NCBI RefSeq assembly: GCF_022827545.1
Contig: NZ_CP094669.1
Span: forward strand, 4,829,001 to 4,893,000
Origin: Hymenobacter tibetensis
Lineage (GTDB): Bacteria; Bacteroidota; Bacteroidia; Cytophagales; Hymenobacteraceae
Reading direction: 5' to 3'
Length of the DNA: 64,000 nucleotides
The position numbers were made by a program, and so were the translations under genes. Below the pieces are notes generated by a model. It worked only from the letters and a program-made list of their open reading frames with translations, did no database searches and was not told the origin of the DNA. Below, one piece after another: positions 1 to 8,961 of the stretch (positions are counted from its first letter, which is position 1; each line of letters opens with the position of its first letter).

Positions 1-9
1 CGCTACGGT

Positions 10-387
10 TTATTTAGTAGCCTTCTTTTTGCCAGCAACGGTTTTACGCTTGCCCTTGCGGGTACGCGAATTGTTCTTGGTACGCTGACCACGAACAGGC
101 AGACCTTTGCGGTGACGCAGACCCCGGTAGCAACCGATGTCCATGAGGCGTTTGATGTTCAACTGCACTTCTGAGCGCAGCACACCTTCGGTCTTAAACT
201 CAGCGGCAATCACGCCGCGGATTTCGCCAGCCTCAGCTTCAGTCCAATCTTTCACCTTTTTGTTTAGGTCAACGCCTGCTTTGGTGAGGATCTGCTGAGC
301 AGAAGGACGGCCAATGCCGAAAATGTAGGTCAGCGCGATTTCGCCGCGCTTGTTATCTGGGATATCTACCCCTGCAATACGAGCCAT
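10..387 (-). CDS. rpsM: 30S ribosomal protein S13
   Basis: S13 (uS13) sits in the head of the 30S subunit, contacts S19 and reaches the P-site tRNA. The 125 residues match the family length. The start [10 protein letters not shown] is conserved, a GIG turn lies near residues 24-26, and the basic tail from about residue 88 (with [14 protein letters not shown]) is the tRNA-reaching arm. It follows rpmJ by 26 bases. The operon should continue past the left window edge with rpsK, rpsD, rpoA and rplQ; that is expectation from gene order, not seen. Confidence 0.97.
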   Translation of the reverse strand: MARIAGVDIPDNKRGEIALTYIFGIGRPSAQQILTKAGVDLNKKVKDWTEAEAGEIRGVIAAEFKTEGVLRSEVQLNIKRLMDIGCYRGLRHRKGLPVRGQRTKNNSRTRKGKRKTVAGKKKATK

Positions 388-413
388 GTGCTTTATTAAA
401 AAGTCTGGTGCTA

Positions 414-530
414 CTACCCTTGACGCTGCTTATAGCGCGGGTTCTTTTTGTTGATGACGTAGAGCTTGCCTTTGCGGCGGATGATTTTGCAATCAACGCT
501 ACGCTTCTTGACGGACGTTTTGACTTTCAT
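414..530 (-). CDS. rpmJ: 50S ribosomal protein L36
   Basis: L36 (bL36) is the smallest large-subunit protein and helps fold 23S rRNA near the peptidyl-transferase base. The ORF encodes 38 residues starting [11 protein letters not shown] and ending [12 protein letters not shown], the normal length and pattern. Only one cysteine (residue 14) remains and the usual zinc-binding Cys/His set is absent, so this is the zinc-independent (C-minus) form. It lies 9 bases after infA and 26 before rpsM, the usual infA-rpmJ-rpsM order. Confidence 0.95.
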   Translation of the reverse strand: MKVKTSVKKRSVDCKIIRRKGKLYVINKKNPRYKQRQG

Positions 531-539
531 GTCGTCGGT

Positions 540-758
540 TTATTTGTAACGGTACACAATTCGTCCCTTCGACAGATCGTAGGGTGACATTTCTAACTTA
601 ACCTTATCTCCCGGCAAAATCTTGATGTAGTGCATCCGCATCTTGCCCGAAATGTGAGCAATCAGTTGGTGACCATTCTCCAGTTCCACACGGAACATAG
701 CGTTAGAAAGGGCTTCCAGGATGACTCCGTCTTGCTCAATGGAAGTTTGTTTGGCCAT
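540..758 (-). CDS. infA: Translation initiation factor IF-1
   Basis: IF-1 binds the 30S A site during initiation and modulates IF-2 and IF-3. The 72-residue protein is a single S1-type OB fold with the family landmarks: [19 protein letters not shown] near residues 11-29, HISGKMR near 35-41, and [18 protein letters not shown] near 50-67. Length and spacing are standard. It follows map by only 4 bases and precedes rpmJ by 9, so all three are almost certainly co-transcribed at the end of the spc-type operon. Confidence 0.97.
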   Translation of the reverse strand: MAKQTSIEQDGVILEALSNAMFRVELENGHQLIAHISGKMRMHYIKILPGDKVKLEMSPYDLSKGRIVYRYK

Positions 759-762
759 AAGG

Positions 763-1533
763 CTACTGTAAGGCTTTTTCTATGTATTCAAAGGAGGTAA
801 GAATCTCCGCTTTGTCTTTTCGTATTACTACGGTATGCTCGAAATGCGCTGATGGCTTGTAGTCTTTAGTTCGGATGGTCCAGCCATCTTTCTCTTGCAC
901 TACATCCTTCTTTCCTAGGTTCACCATTGGCTCAATGGCAAGAACTAACCCTGTTTGCAACTTTAGCCCTGCACCACGTTTACCGTAATTAGGTACTTCA
1001 GGTCGCTCGTGCAGCTTCTTACCAATCCCGTGGCCAACAAGTTCCCTAACCACTCCATAACCTTGTTTCTCAACGTGGTTTTGAATGGCATAGCTAACGT
1101 CGCCCATTCGGTTGCCAGCCACTGCTTGCTCGATACCGAGATACAACGACTTCTTAGTCTCCTCTAGAAGTCGGAGTACTTCCGGCTCCACTTCTCCTAT
1201 TGAGTAAGTGTAAGCGCTATCTGAATGGTAACCATTAAGCAGTACTCCGCAGTCAACTGAAATAATATCGCCGCTTTTCAACACATGGTCTCCTGGAAAA
1301 CCATGGACCACTACAGCATTAGGAGATATGCAGAGACTGTAAGGGAAATCGTTATAACCCTTGAAAGAAGGCTGCCCACCATGGTCGCGAATGAACTCCT
1401 CCGCGCGCTGGTCTAGCTCTCGCGTTGTTACTCCTTCTCGAATTAAGCTAGCAACTTCTCCATGAGCTTGGGCTAACACTTTCGCGCTAGCTTTAATAAG
1501 CTCTATTTCTTCCTCAGTCTTGTAAACAATCAT
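763..1533 (-). CDS. map: Methionine aminopeptidase, type I
   Basis: This cytosolic metalloenzyme removes the initiator methionine from new proteins. The 256 residues form the pita-bread fold. The five metal ligands are visible: D94 (ISVDCG), D105 (HSDSAYT), H168 (VGHGIGKK), E201 (AIEPMVNLG) and E232 (FEHTVV). The substrate histidine H77 is also present (VVVHGFP). There is no N-terminal zinc-finger extension, so it is type Ia. It lies between secY (6 bases upstream) and infA, as in many bacteria. Confidence 0.97.
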   Translation of the reverse strand: MIVYKTEEEIELIKASAKVLAQAHGEVASLIREGVTTRELDQRAEEFIRDHGGQPSFKGYNDFPYSLCISPNAVVVHGFPGDHVLKSGDIISVDCGVLLNGYHSDSAYTYSIGEVEPEVLRLLEETKKSLYLGIEQAVAGNRMGDVSYAIQNHVEKQGYGVVRELVGHGIGKKLHERPEVPNYGKRGAGLKLQTGLVLAIEPMVNLGKKDVVQEKDGWTIRTKDYKPSAHFEHTVVIRKDKAEILTSFEYIEKALQ

Positions 1534-1539
1534 GACTGA

Positions 1540-2859
1540 TTAAGATGCCATAGCTATGTTCTGCGAACGGCCACGCAACTTGCCTGTCTTCATCATACCA
1601 TCATAGTGACGCATCAGCAAGTAGCTTTCTACCTGGTTAAGCGTATCCAATACCACCCCTACCATAATGATAAGTGAAGTACCGCCATAGAAGGCCGAGA
1701 AAGGGCGGGTTATGCCAGCTAACAAAGCAAGCGACGGGAAAATCGCAATCAATGCCAGAGCAACAGCGCCAGGCAAAGTAATATGAGTCAATACCTCATC
1801 AATGTATTCTGAAGTATCACGACCAGGTTTAACACCAGGCACGAAACCACCGCTTCTCTTTAAGTCATCCGCAATCTGATTAGGATTGACACTGATGGCA
1901 GTATAGAAATACGTGAAAACAATGATGAGGGTAGCAAAAACTAAGTTGTACTGCCACGACGTGTAATCCGAAAACTTGACGCCGATGTAGCTAGCAGTTT
2001 CGCTGTCATTCTGCCAAACTGAGGCAAGAATAGCGGGTACAAACATCAACGACTGAGCAAAAATGATTGGCATTACACCAGCCGCATTCACTTTCATTGG
2101 AATGAACTGACGTTGCGCGTTCAATTGCGCAGTACTACCTACCTGCTTAGCATACTGAACCGGAATTCGGCGCACAGCTTGCGTTAGCACGATAACTGCC
2201 ATTACCACTAAAAACAGAACAACTAGTTCAATCAAGAAGATCAATGAACCGCGCATGCCTTTAGCAGCCGCCTCACCAATAATAGCGCCTGGCAGACGGG
2301 AAACAATCCCGATCATGATGATCATGGAAATACCGTTGCCAATACCCTTATCAGTAATTTTTTCACCTAACCACATACAAAACAACGTCCCAGCCGTGAT
2401 AATCAACATCGTAGTGATGGTGAAGAACGTACCAGGGTTGATGATGGCGTCCGCGTTAATAGTGGCAATAAAGCCCACCGACTGCGCCATCACAATAGGG
2501 ATGGTGAGAATACGTGTATACTGATTAATCTTCTTCCGGCCCGACTCTCCTTCTTTTTGAAGCTTTTGGAAATATGGTACTGCTATTGTGAGCAATTGCA
2601 ACACAATAGAAGCCGAGATGTAAGGCATGATGCCTAAGGCAAAGATGGAAGCATTGCTAAATGCACCGCCGAGCAGCGTATCTAGAATGCCAAACACCCC
2701 TGATGCACCACCTGTCTTGAGGCGAGTTGCATCAACGCCCGGCAGCACGACGAAAGAACCTAACCGGTATATGGCAATGAAGAAAAGCGTATTGAAGATC
2801 CGCATACGCAGATCTTCAATCGCAAAAATGTTCTTGATCGTAGTGATGAACTTGTTCAT
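1540..2859 (-). CDS. secY: Protein translocase subunit SecY
   Basis: SecY is the channel-forming subunit of the SecYEG translocon in the inner membrane. The 439-residue protein shows about ten hydrophobic segments. The plug and gate region follows FRLGSFVVLPGVD-like sequence near residues 31-43, and the cytoplasmic loop before TM7 has the conserved RRIPVQYAKQ stretch. Its partner secE lies at 28472-28666 in this same window; secG is not present here. The gene sits between rplO and map, the standard spc-operon position, with spacings of 13 and 6 bases. Confidence 0.97.
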   Translation of the reverse strand: MNKFITTIKNIFAIEDLRMRIFNTLFFIAIYRLGSFVVLPGVDATRLKTGGASGVFGILDTLLGGAFSNASIFALGIMPYISASIVLQLLTIAVPYFQKLQKEGESGRKKINQYTRILTIPIVMAQSVGFIATINADAIINPGTFFTITTMLIITAGTLFCMWLGEKITDKGIGNGISMIIMIGIVSRLPGAIIGEAAAKGMRGSLIFLIELVVLFLVVMAVIVLTQAVRRIPVQYAKQVGSTAQLNAQRQFIPMKVNAAGVMPIIFAQSLMFVPAILASVWQNDSETASYIGVKFSDYTSWQYNLVFATLIIVFTYFYTAISVNPNQIADDLKRSGGFVPGVKPGRDTSEYIDEVLTHITLPGAVALALIAIFPSLALLAGITRPFSAFYGGTSLIIMVGVVLDTLNQVESYLLMRHYDGMMKTGKLRGRSQNIAMAS

Positions 2860-2872
2860 TGCCAGTCTTGCT

Positions 2873-3319
2873 TTACAGCGTCACAGCTTTACCCCCAGCT
2901 TTCTCAATAGCTTCAATAGCTGATTTCGAGAAAGCGTGAGCGTGAACTTCTAAAGCCTTGGTGATTTCGCCACGGCCTAGAACTTTGATCTTGGCGCTTT
3001 TCGAAGCCAAACCAGCCGACACGAAGAAAGCACTGTCAAGCGTAGTGGTAGCACTGTTTTCAGTTAGACCAGCCAGTACGTCTAGGTTAACTGCCTTGTA
3101 CTCAATCCGGTTGATGTTTTTGAAACCGAACTTAGGTACGCGGCGCTGTAGCGGCATTTGGCCACCTTCGAAACCTGACTTTTTGGAATAGCCCGAACGG
3201 GACTTTTGGCCTTTGTGACCGCGCGTCGAAGTGCCGCCACGGCCGGAACCCGTACCACGGCCAAGACGCTTATTGTTGCGCGTTGAGCCTTCGGCGGGTT
3301 GGAGATTGCTGAGATTCAT
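2873..3319 (-). CDS. rplO: 50S ribosomal protein L15
   Basis: L15 (uL15) is a late-assembly 50S protein that threads a long basic arm into 23S rRNA. The 148 residues start MNLSNLQPAEGS. The Gly/Arg-rich N-terminal arm (residues about 18-45, with GRGTGSGRGGTSTRGHKG) and the conserved RRVPKFGF segment near residue 59 are seen. The C-terminal globular part contains VLGRGEITKALEV. It lies between rpmD and secY, the usual order. Confidence 0.97.
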   Translation of the reverse strand: MNLSNLQPAEGSTRNNKRLGRGTGSGRGGTSTRGHKGQKSRSGYSKKSGFEGGQMPLQRRVPKFGFKNINRIEYKAVNLDVLAGLTENSATTTLDSAFFVSAGLASKSAKIKVLGRGEITKALEVHAHAFSKSAIEAIEKAGGKAVTL

Positions 3320-3331
3320 GGTCGGGATATC

Positions 3332-3511
3332 CTAGAGTACGGTTACTTCCAACAGGTGCTGCACTGCAGCTACCATACCAGCTACCTGAGGAGTGTTTTC
3401 TACCTCTTTGGTACTGCCGATTTTACCAAGGCCGAGGGCCTTAATCGTGCGCTTCTGACGCTCAGGGCGGTCAATAACGCTCTTTACAAGTTTAATCTGG
3501 ATCTGCGCCAT
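3332..3511 (-). CDS. rpmD: 50S ribosomal protein L30
   Basis: L30 (uL30) is a small 50S protein. The ORF encodes 59 residues beginning MAQIQIKLVKS and containing the family signature R-x(4)-RTIKALGLGKIGS followed by NTPQVAGMVAAVQHLL. Length is exactly typical. It sits 6 bases after rpsE and 12 before rplO, so it belongs to the same transcript. L30 is absent from some bacteria; its retention here is ordinary for Bacteroidota. Confidence 0.95.
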   Translation of the reverse strand: MAQIQIKLVKSVIDRPERQKRTIKALGLGKIGSTKEVENTPQVAGMVAAVQHLLEVTVL

Positions 3512-3517
3512 TGTTTA

Positions 3518-4087
3518 TTAACCGTTAAAAACTTGGGCGAGAGTGATGCCACGAGCCTGAGCAATTTGCATTGGGTCACGCATCTTCAGCAGAGCATCAA
3601 AAGTAGCCTTTACCACGTTGTGTGGGTTCGACGAACCTTTAGACTTAGCCAGTACATCTTTGATACCAGCGCTTTCAAACACAGCACGCATAGCACCACC
3701 TGCAATTACGCCAGTACCAGCAGCAGCTGGCTGTACCAATACGAAACCGCCAGAGTACTTGCCTTCCATTACGTGAGGCACAGTGTGCTTGTAAAGAGGT
3801 ACACGCACTAAGTTCTTCTTCGCGTCGTCAATGCCTTTAGCAATAGCGTCGGTTACTTCGTTGGCTTTGCCGAGGCCGTAGCCTACAGTGCCATTACCGT
3901 CACCTACTACTACAATAGCGGAGAAGCTGAAGCGTCGACCGCCTTTCACTACTTTAGCTACGCGGTTGATAGCTACTACCTTCTCTTTCAGATCAGATTC
4001 GCCGGCACGGGGAGCTTGTTGCTCACGGTTGCCACCACGTTCACGGTTTTGGCCTTGGCCGCCGCGGTTGTTGTTGTCTTGGGCCAT
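3518..4087 (-). CDS. rpsE: 30S ribosomal protein S5 with RG/N-rich N-terminal extension
   Basis: S5 (uS5) lines the mRNA entry channel together with S3 and S4 and contributes to decoding accuracy and mRNA unwinding. The core starts near residue 31 ([22 protein letters not shown] region) and holds the double-stranded RNA-binding fold. Before it are about 30 residues rich in Gly, Arg, Asn and Gln ([20 protein letters not shown]) that compact S5 proteins such as that of E. coli lack. Total length is 189 residues against about 167. The extension matches the composition of the S3 tail in this genome. Confidence 0.96.
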   Translation of the reverse strand: MAQDNNNRGGQGQNRERGGNREQQAPRAGESDLKEKVVAINRVAKVVKGGRRFSFSAIVVVGDGNGTVGYGLGKANEVTDAIAKGIDDAKKNLVRVPLYKHTVPHVMEGKYSGGFVLVQPAAAGTGVIAGGAMRAVFESAGIKDVLAKSKGSSNPHNVVKATFDALLKMRDPMQIAQARGITLAQVFNG

Positions 4088-4091
4088 ATTC

Positions 4092-4442
4092 TTAGAAATT
4101 GAGGCCGCCTTCGCGGGCTCCTTCTGCCAATGATTTTACGCGGCCGTGGTAGAGATAACCAGAACGGTCAAATACCACTTTCGAAATTCCTTTTCCTGTA
4201 GCACGGGCGGCAATTTCTCTGCCGACTGCGGCAGCGAGGGCGACTCCGTTGCCCCCTTCCACCGAAACGTGCTTCGAGGAAGCAGACGCCAACGTGTGAC
4301 CAGTTGTATCGTCAATAATCTGAGCATAAATGCCCGTATTGCTGCGAAACACTGACAGACGTGGACGCTCGGACGTGCCAGCCACCTTGGTGCGGATGAT
4401 GCGCTGGATCCGTTTTCTTCTAGTTGCTTTATCGAAAGCCAT
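4092..4442 (-). CDS. rplR: 50S ribosomal protein L18
   Basis: L18 (uL18) binds 5S rRNA with L5 and L25 and anchors it in the central protuberance. The 116 residues start [17 protein letters not shown]. The basic N-terminal helix, the [20 protein letters not shown] block near residues 26-45, and the C-terminal [26 protein letters not shown] signature are all seen. It is 4 bases before rpsE and 9 after rplF. Length is normal. Confidence 0.97.
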   Translation of the reverse strand: MAFDKATRRKRIQRIIRTKVAGTSERPRLSVFRSNTGIYAQIIDDTTGHTLASASSKHVSVEGGNGVALAAAVGREIAARATGKGISKVVFDRSGYLYHGRVKSLAEGAREGGLNF

Positions 4443-4451
4443 GATCTGTTA

Positions 4452-5006
4452 TTATTTCGAAGCTGTTTTACCAGCCTTACGACGAATCTGCTCACCCACG
4501 AAGCGCACGCCTTTGCCTTTGTATGGCTCAACTTTGCGCAACGAACGAATCTTAGCGGCCACCTGGCCGAGCAGTTGCTTATCAATGCTGTTCAACGTGA
4601 CAATAGGGTTCTTACCTTTCTCGGTTACAGCAGTAGCGGTTACTTCTTTTGGCAGAGCCAAGAAGATGTTGTGCGAATAACCCAAAGAGAGTTCAAGTGT
4701 AGTACCAGCCATTGCAGCTTTGTAACCTACACCTACCAATTCCAGTTTGTGCTCGTAACCAGTGCTAACTCCTTGAATGGAGTTATTGAGGAGCGAGCGG
4801 TACAAACCATGCATTGCCTTGTGGCGCTTTTGCTCGGTAGGACGCTCAACTACCAACTGACCGTCGGCTTGTGTAACCGTAATGTCGCGGTCAACCGGAA
4901 CTGAGAGAGTACCCTTAGGACCCTTTACAGTTACTTCGTTTTCTTTGCTCACTTCAACCTGAACACCGGAGGGCAGGCTGATGGGCAGTTTACCAATGCG
5001 TGACAT
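4452..5006 (-). CDS. rplF: 50S ribosomal protein L6
   Basis: L6 (uL6) lies near the GTPase-associated centre and the sarcin-ricin loop of the 50S. The 184 residues start MSRIGKLPISLPSGV, the standard L6 opening, and consist of two related alpha/beta domains. The second contains the signature KQLLGQVAAKIRSLRKVEPYKGKG near residues 148-171. It follows rpsH by 16 bases and precedes rplR by 9. Confidence 0.97.
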   Translation of the reverse strand: MSRIGKLPISLPSGVQVEVSKENEVTVKGPKGTLSVPVDRDITVTQADGQLVVERPTEQKRHKAMHGLYRSLLNNSIQGVSTGYEHKLELVGVGYKAAMAGTTLELSLGYSHNIFLALPKEVTATAVTEKGKNPIVTLNSIDKQLLGQVAAKIRSLRKVEPYKGKGVRFVGEQIRRKAGKTASK

Positions 5007-5022
5007 ATCTAGTTCTTGTCGA

Positions 5023-5421
5023 TTAGTAAACGTAGCACAGCACTTCGCCGCCCACGTTCTCGGCTTTAGCTTCTTTTTCCGTCATTACCCCTTTCGAAGT
5101 AGAGAGGATAGCAATACCCAAACCGCTCAGTACGCGGGGCATGTTGTCAACTGGGGCGTAAGTACGCAAACCAGGTGAGCTCACACGCTCCAGCTTTGTA
5201 ATAGCTGGCTGCTTGGTGGCAGGGTTGTATTTCAGCGCGATTTTGATCGTGCCTTGTACTGCAGCATCGTCAAAACGATAGCTCTGAATGTAGCCCTTCT
5301 TGTAGAGCACCTTCGTGATTTCCTTCTTGATGTTGCTGGCCGGAATCTCTACTACCCGGTGGTTTGCCTTTATGGCATTGCGCACCCGGGTCAGGTAATC
5401 GGCAATTGGATCTGTGTTCAT
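5023..5421 (-). CDS. rpsH: 30S ribosomal protein S8
   Basis: S8 (uS8) is a primary binder of 16S rRNA helix 21 and in enterobacteria represses the spc operon. I place the start at MNTDPIADYLTRVRNA (position 5421), giving 132 residues, because the ORF extension upstream of it is not S8-like. The C-terminal block GLRTYAPVDNMPRVLSGLGIAILSTSKGVMT is the family signature. About 195 bases separate it from rpsN, and that gap carries a hairpin and a TATCTTTG -7 box, so rpsH may open its own transcript. Confidence 0.96.
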   Translation of the reverse strand: MNTDPIADYLTRVRNAIKANHRVVEIPASNIKKEITKVLYKKGYIQSYRFDDAAVQGTIKIALKYNPATKQPAITKLERVSSPGLRTYAPVDNMPRVLSGLGIAILSTSKGVMTEKEAKAENVGGEVLCYVY

Positions 5422-5460
5422 TTCAGGGTAAAAAAAGAGGCGCCCTTTTTTAGGGAGCCG

Positions 5461-5468
5461 CAAAGATA
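5461..5468 (-). promoter_or_regulatory. Candidate -7 element upstream of rpsH
   Basis: On the minus strand this reads TATCTTTG, a full match to the Bacteroidota -7 consensus TAnnTTTG. It lies just downstream of the rpsN-rpsH hairpin and about 40 bases before the rpsH start. No clear -33 TTG is seen at the ideal distance, so this is a moderate call. Confidence 0.5.
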
Positions 5469-5469
5469 T

Positions 5470-5509
5470 GAAAATTTCACTGCTGCCGAAAGACAGCAGT
5501 GAAATTTTC
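5470..5509 (-). terminator. Hairpin between rpsN and rpsH
   Basis: A 16-bp perfect stem (GAAAATTTCACTGCTG with its complement) encloses an 8-base loop. It lies in the only large gap of the spc-type cluster. In the direction of transcription it is followed by ATATCTTTG rather than a long T run, so it could be a partial terminator, a processing site or a stability hairpin. Confidence 0.6.
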
Positions 5510-5616
5510 GTTTAAGACTTCTTGGCTCGTCTTTGCGGGAGCGGCCAATGGTTTCTCTCGGCAACCTGCCAAGTATCATTACTTCTAGCAATAGCTAAGA
5601 AGCAATAGGTAACAAA

Positions 5617-5886
5617 TTACCAGCTGGACTTTGTTACGCCGGGGATCTTACCTGCTAAGGCCATTTCGCGGAAACGTACACGGCTAATGCCGAACTTACG
5701 CATGTAACCACGGGGACGGCCGTCGATCAAGTCGCGGTTGTGCAAACGCACAGGCGAAGAGTCACGGGGCAACTTGTCCAAACCTTCGTAGTCACCAGCG
5801 GCCTTCAGCGCCTTGCGCTTCTCGGCGTAGCGGGCAACCAGAGCGATGCGCTTGCGCGCTCTTGCTTTTGCTGATTCCTTAGCCAT
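5617..5886 (-). CDS. rpsN: 30S ribosomal protein S14, zinc-independent form
   Basis: S14 (uS14) is assembled late in the 30S head. The 89-residue length and the total lack of cysteines identify the long, zinc-independent form rather than the 61-residue CxxC form. The core signature [20 protein letters not shown] and the end [21 protein letters not shown] are intact. Its start codon overlaps the stop of rplE (both at 5886), which points to translational coupling. Downstream is the 195-base gap to rpsH. Confidence 0.97.
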   Translation of the reverse strand: MAKESAKARARKRIALVARYAEKRKALKAAGDYEGLDKLPRDSSPVRLHNRDLIDGRPRGYMRKFGISRVRFREMALAGKIPGVTKSSW

Positions 5887-6443
5887 TAGTCGTTTTGTTT
5901 CTTGGCGTTAGCGAAAGGCATACCGAAAGCTTTGAGAAGCTCATAGCTCTGCTCGTCGTTTTCGGCGCTCGTTACGAAAGTAATATCCATACCCGAAATC
6001 GACTTAATCTTATCGATCGAAATTTCAGGGAAGATAATTTGCTCCTTAACGCCTAAGGTATAATTACCACGGCCGTCGAAGCCTTTATCGTTGATACCTT
6101 TGAAGTCACGTACGCGGGGTAGAGCAACCGTCAATAGACGGTCCATGAACTCGTACATCCGCTCACCGCGCAACGTTACACGGGCGCCAATTGGCATCCC
6201 CTCACGCAGCTTAAAGTTCGAAACCGAACGCTTGGCTATAGTTGGAACAGCTTTCTGACCAGTGATAGTCGACAGCTCATCCACACCATTGTCCACCAGC
6301 TTCTTGTCAGCTACGGCAGCACCAATACCGCGGTTAATGCAGATCTTGGTGATGCGTGGTACCTGCATGATGCTCTTGAACTGGAATTTCTCCTGGAGCG
6401 CCGGTATTACTTCCTTATTATATTTCTCTTTGAGTCGTGCCAT
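5886..6443 (-). CDS. rplE: 50S ribosomal protein L5
   Basis: L5 (uL5) binds 5S rRNA and contacts the P-site tRNA from the central protuberance. The 185 residues show the expected features: the N-terminal [16 protein letters not shown] helix, [14 protein letters not shown] near residue 28, the RRGxRVTLRG-like segment [14 protein letters not shown] near 88-101, and the [18 protein letters not shown] signature near 125-142. It follows rplX by 15 bases and overlaps rpsN. Confidence 0.97.
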   Translation of the reverse strand: MARLKEKYNKEVIPALQEKFQFKSIMQVPRITKICINRGIGAAVADKKLVDNGVDELSTITGQKAVPTIAKRSVSNFKLREGMPIGARVTLRGERMYEFMDRLLTVALPRVRDFKGINDKGFDGRGNYTLGVKEQIIFPEISIDKIKSISGMDITFVTSAENDEQSYELLKAFGMPFANAKKQND

Positions 6444-6458
6444 TGTCGTCGTACCGAA

Positions 6459-6725
6459 TTAGGCTTTTGGAGCTTCCACTGCCTTCACGTTGCTCACGTG
6501 AATACCAGCTTCGATCTTAGTGATGCCACCCTGGGGATTCTTTGCACTTGGTTTGTTGTGCTTAGTAACTAGGTTCAGGCCTTCTACGATAACACGCTCC
6601 GTGGTGCGGTTCACCGACTTGATAACGCCGGTTTTGCCTTTTTCATCACCAGCAATAACCAAAACGGTATCACCAGTTTTCACGTGCAGTTTCGCAGGCT
6701 TTTTGTCTTTGGTTTTCGTTGCCAT
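6459..6725 (-). CDS. rplX: 50S ribosomal protein L24
   Basis: L24 (uL24) is an assembly initiator that sits near the polypeptide exit tunnel. The 88 residues hold a KOW motif, seen as KTGDTVLVIAGDEKGKTGVI near residues 16-35, followed by the NLVTKHNKPSAKNPQGGI segment. Spacing is 3 bases after rplN and 15 before rplE. Length is slightly below the E. coli protein and normal for the phylum. Confidence 0.96.
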   Translation of the reverse strand: MATKTKDKKPAKLHVKTGDTVLVIAGDEKGKTGVIKSVNRTTERVIVEGLNLVTKHNKPSAKNPQGGITKIEAGIHVSNVKAVEAPKA

Positions 6726-6728
6726 TGC

Positions 6729-7097
6729 TTAGAGAACTTCAGGAGCGAGCGAAACAATCTTCATGAACTGCTTTTCACGCAGTTCGCGGGCTACTGGGCC
6801 GAAGATGCGGGTACCGCGGGGCTCATCGTTGTTGTTGAGCAGTACCGCAGCGTTGTCATCGAAACGAATATAAGAACCGTCTTTACGACGAATCTCTTTC
6901 TTCGTGCGAACTACAACTGCTTTCGATACAGTGCCTTTTTTAGCGTTACCAGAAGGGATAGCCGATTTGATTGCAACTACAATCTTGTCGCCTACGCTGG
7001 CGTATTTCTTGCCCGTGCCACCGAGGACACGAATGCAGAGAACTTCTTTGGCGCCGCTGTTATCAGCGACGGTCAGACGGGATTCTTGCTGTATCAT
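6729..7097 (-). CDS. rplN: 50S ribosomal protein L14
   Basis: L14 (uL14) forms part of the intersubunit bridge B8 and binds RsfS. The 122-residue length and the sequence [19 protein letters not shown] are diagnostic. The signature [27 protein letters not shown] lies near residues 63-89. A single base separates it from rpsQ, which suggests coupling. No oddities seen. Confidence 0.97.
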   Translation of the reverse strand: MIQQESRLTVADNSGAKEVLCIRVLGGTGKKYASVGDKIVVAIKSAIPSGNAKKGTVSKAVVVRTKKEIRRKDGSYIRFDDNAAVLLNNNDEPRGTRIFGPVARELREKQFMKIVSLAPEVL

Positions 7098-7098
7098 C

Positions 7099-7389
7099 TT
7101 ACTTGGCGCGTTCTACAATTTCGACCAATCTCCAGCGCTTGTTCTTGCTCAATGGACGAGTGCCCATAATGCGAACAGTATCGCCTTCGCCACATTCGTT
7201 ATTCTCGTCGTGAGCCATGAACTTGGTCGACTTGGTAACGAACTTACCGTAGATCGGGTGTTTCATTTTGCTCTCCACTATTACAGTGATGGATTTGTCC
7301 ATCTTAGCAGAGGTCACGCGCCCGATGATTTCTTTGCGCAGATTCCGCTCAACGGCGGATGTTGCCTGCTGCTCTTCGTTGCTTGCCAT
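7099..7389 (-). CDS. rpsQ: 30S ribosomal protein S17
   Basis: S17 (uS17) is a primary 16S rRNA binder with an OB fold. The 96 residues include an N-terminal acidic and glutamine-rich lead of about 10 residues before the core [28 protein letters not shown]-like sequence and the [25 protein letters not shown] signature follow. It is 2 bases after rpmC and 1 before rplN. Function and position are standard. Confidence 0.97.
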   Translation of the reverse strand: MASNEEQQATSAVERNLRKEIIGRVTSAKMDKSITVIVESKMKHPIYGKFVTKSTKFMAHDENNECGEGDTVRIMGTRPLSKNKRWRLVEIVERAK

Positions 7390-7391
7390 CG

Positions 7392-7604
7392 TTAGTTAGC
7401 AGTGTTAGTAGCCTGCTCGTTCTTCCGACGGGTCTGCTCAGTCAGCAAACGGGCGACGTTCTTGCGGCTAGTTTTCAAACGACCTGGGTTTTCCAATGGG
7501 GAAATAGCATGCGCGAAACGCAGCGACTGACCATTGGCTTTTTCGGTCTTAATTTGTTCGTTCAGGGCCTCGTCCGAGAGGGCCAGGATTTCAGTGTTCT
7601 TCAT
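7392..7604 (-). CDS. rpmC: 50S ribosomal protein L29
   Basis: L29 (uL29) sits at the exit tunnel next to L23 and helps form the docking site for trigger factor and SRP. The 70 residues start [22 protein letters not shown] and contain [28 protein letters not shown], the family pattern. It lies 1 base after rplP and 2 before rpsQ. Length is normal. Confidence 0.96.
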   Translation of the reverse strand: MKNTEILALSDEALNEQIKTEKANGQSLRFAHAISPLENPGRLKTSRKNVARLLTEQTRRKNEQATNTAN

Positions 7605-7605
7605 C

Positions 7606-8031
7606 TTACTTGCTTTCTACGTAGTCGCGACGAACAACAAACTGAGTCCGAACTGGCAACTTCTGAGCAGCCAGACGGAGCGACTCCTGAGCCACTTCCA
7701 GCGATACGCCGTCCGATTCAAACATGATGGTACCAGGCTTCACGCAGGCTACCCAATACTCGGGGGAACCTTTACCCTTACCCATCCGCACTTCAGCAGG
7801 CTTCTTGGTAATTGGCTTGTCTGGGAAAATACGGATCCATACTTGCCCTTCACGCTTCATAGCGCGGGTCATAGCGATACGAGCAGCCTCAATCTGGCGA
7901 GCCGTAATCCAAGCTACTTCCAACGATTTGATAGCGAAGGAACCGAAGTCTATGGAGCTGCCGCGGAAGGCGAGACCTGTCACGCGACCCTTTTGCATCT
8001 TGCGATACTTGGTCCTTTTCGGTTGTAACAT
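7606..8031 (-). CDS. rplP: 50S ribosomal protein L16
   Basis: L16 (uL16) helps shape the A-site side of the peptidyl-transferase region. The 141 residues start [16 protein letters not shown]. The [28 protein letters not shown] block near residues 50-75 and the [22 protein letters not shown] signature near 84-105 are clear. It follows rpsC by about 37 bases, a slightly wide gap, and precedes rpmC by 1. Confidence 0.97.
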   Translation of the reverse strand: MLQPKRTKYRKMQKGRVTGLAFRGSSIDFGSFAIKSLEVAWITARQIEAARIAMTRAMKREGQVWIRIFPDKPITKKPAEVRMGKGKGSPEYWVACVKPGTIMFESDGVSLEVAQESLRLAAQKLPVRTQFVVRRDYVESK

Positions 8032-8068
8032 GATTTATTAAAATTGAAATTCAGAAGAAGGAAAAGGA

Positions 8069-8956
8069 CTAGCGACGTGGAGCACCACCGCCACCACGGT
8101 TGCCGCCACCGGCAGGACCATTACGACGTGGGCCAGCATTGCCACCACCACGGTTGTCACCTGCGCCAGCACCACCGCCGCGGTTCTCACCGCCACGGTC
8201 GCCACCCCGGTCACGACGTGGGCCACGGTCACCGCCACGGTCGCCACGCTCACCACGTGGGCCGCGCTCATTACCACCGCGGGTCTCGTTGCCTTGGTTG
8301 GCAGGAACCTGATTTGGGGAAAGGTCGGGCTTGCCGAATACCTCACCACGCATCACCCATACCTTGATGCCAATTTTGCCATACACGGTCTGAGCTTCAG
8401 ACAAAGCGTAGTCGATGTCAGCGCGCAACGTGTGCAGCGGCGTACGGCCTTCTTTGTACTGCTCGGAACGGGCGATTTCAGCACCACCCAAACGGCCACC
8501 GCACTGAATCTTGATGCCTTCGGCACCAACACGCATTGCAGCCTGGATAGACATCTTCATAGCACGACGGAACGAGATACGAGCTTGTAACTGCTGAGCG
8601 ATGCTCTCCCCTACCAGCTTGGCGTCAAGTTCCGGACGCTTAATTTCGAAGATGTTGATCTGAACGTCCTTGCTGGTGATCTGCTTCAGCTCGTCCTTGA
8701 TCTTGTCAACCTCAGCGCCACCTTTACCGATTACCACACCCGGACGAGCCGTGTTGATAGTGATAGTGATGCGCTTGAGGGTACGCTCGATAACGATGCG
8801 GCTGATGCCACCCTTCGGGATACGAGCGAGGATATATTTGCGGATTTTTTCGTCCTCAACTAGTTTGTCGGCAAAGTCCTTGCCGCCGTACCAGTTCGAG
8901 TCCCATCCTTTGATGACGCCTAGACGGAAGCCAACCGGATTTACTTTCTGTCCCAT
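8069..8956 (-). CDS. rpsC: 30S ribosomal protein S3 with long RGG-rich C-terminal tail
   Basis: S3 (uS3) lines the mRNA entry channel with S4 and S5. Residues 1 to about 211 are a normal S3: [13 protein letters not shown] opening, the KH loop VVIGKGG near residues 74-80, and the C-terminal [26 protein letters not shown] block. From about residue 212 follow some 80 residues almost entirely of Gly, Arg, Asp, Asn and Pro with many RGG repeats, giving 295 residues in place of the usual 210-235. The tail stays in frame to a clean stop. The gene is between rplV (5 bases) and rplP. Confidence 0.96.
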   Translation of the reverse strand: MGQKVNPVGFRLGVIKGWDSNWYGGKDFADKLVEDEKIRKYILARIPKGGISRIVIERTLKRITITINTARPGVVIGKGGAEVDKIKDELKQITSKDVQINIFEIKRPELDAKLVGESIAQQLQARISFRRAMKMSIQAAMRVGAEGIKIQCGGRLGGAEIARSEQYKEGRTPLHTLRADIDYALSEAQTVYGKIGIKVWVMRGEVFGKPDLSPNQVPANQGNETRGGNERGPRGERGDRGGDRGPRRDRGGDRGGENRGGGAGAGDNRGGGNAGPRRNGPAGGGNRGGGGAPRR

Positions 8957-8961
8957 AGTGC

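Noticed and set aside
8044..8367. His/Gly/Arg-rich plus-strand ORF and a Val/Ala-rich minus-strand ORF
   Set aside because: Both are other-frame readings of the low-complexity RGG tail of S3.
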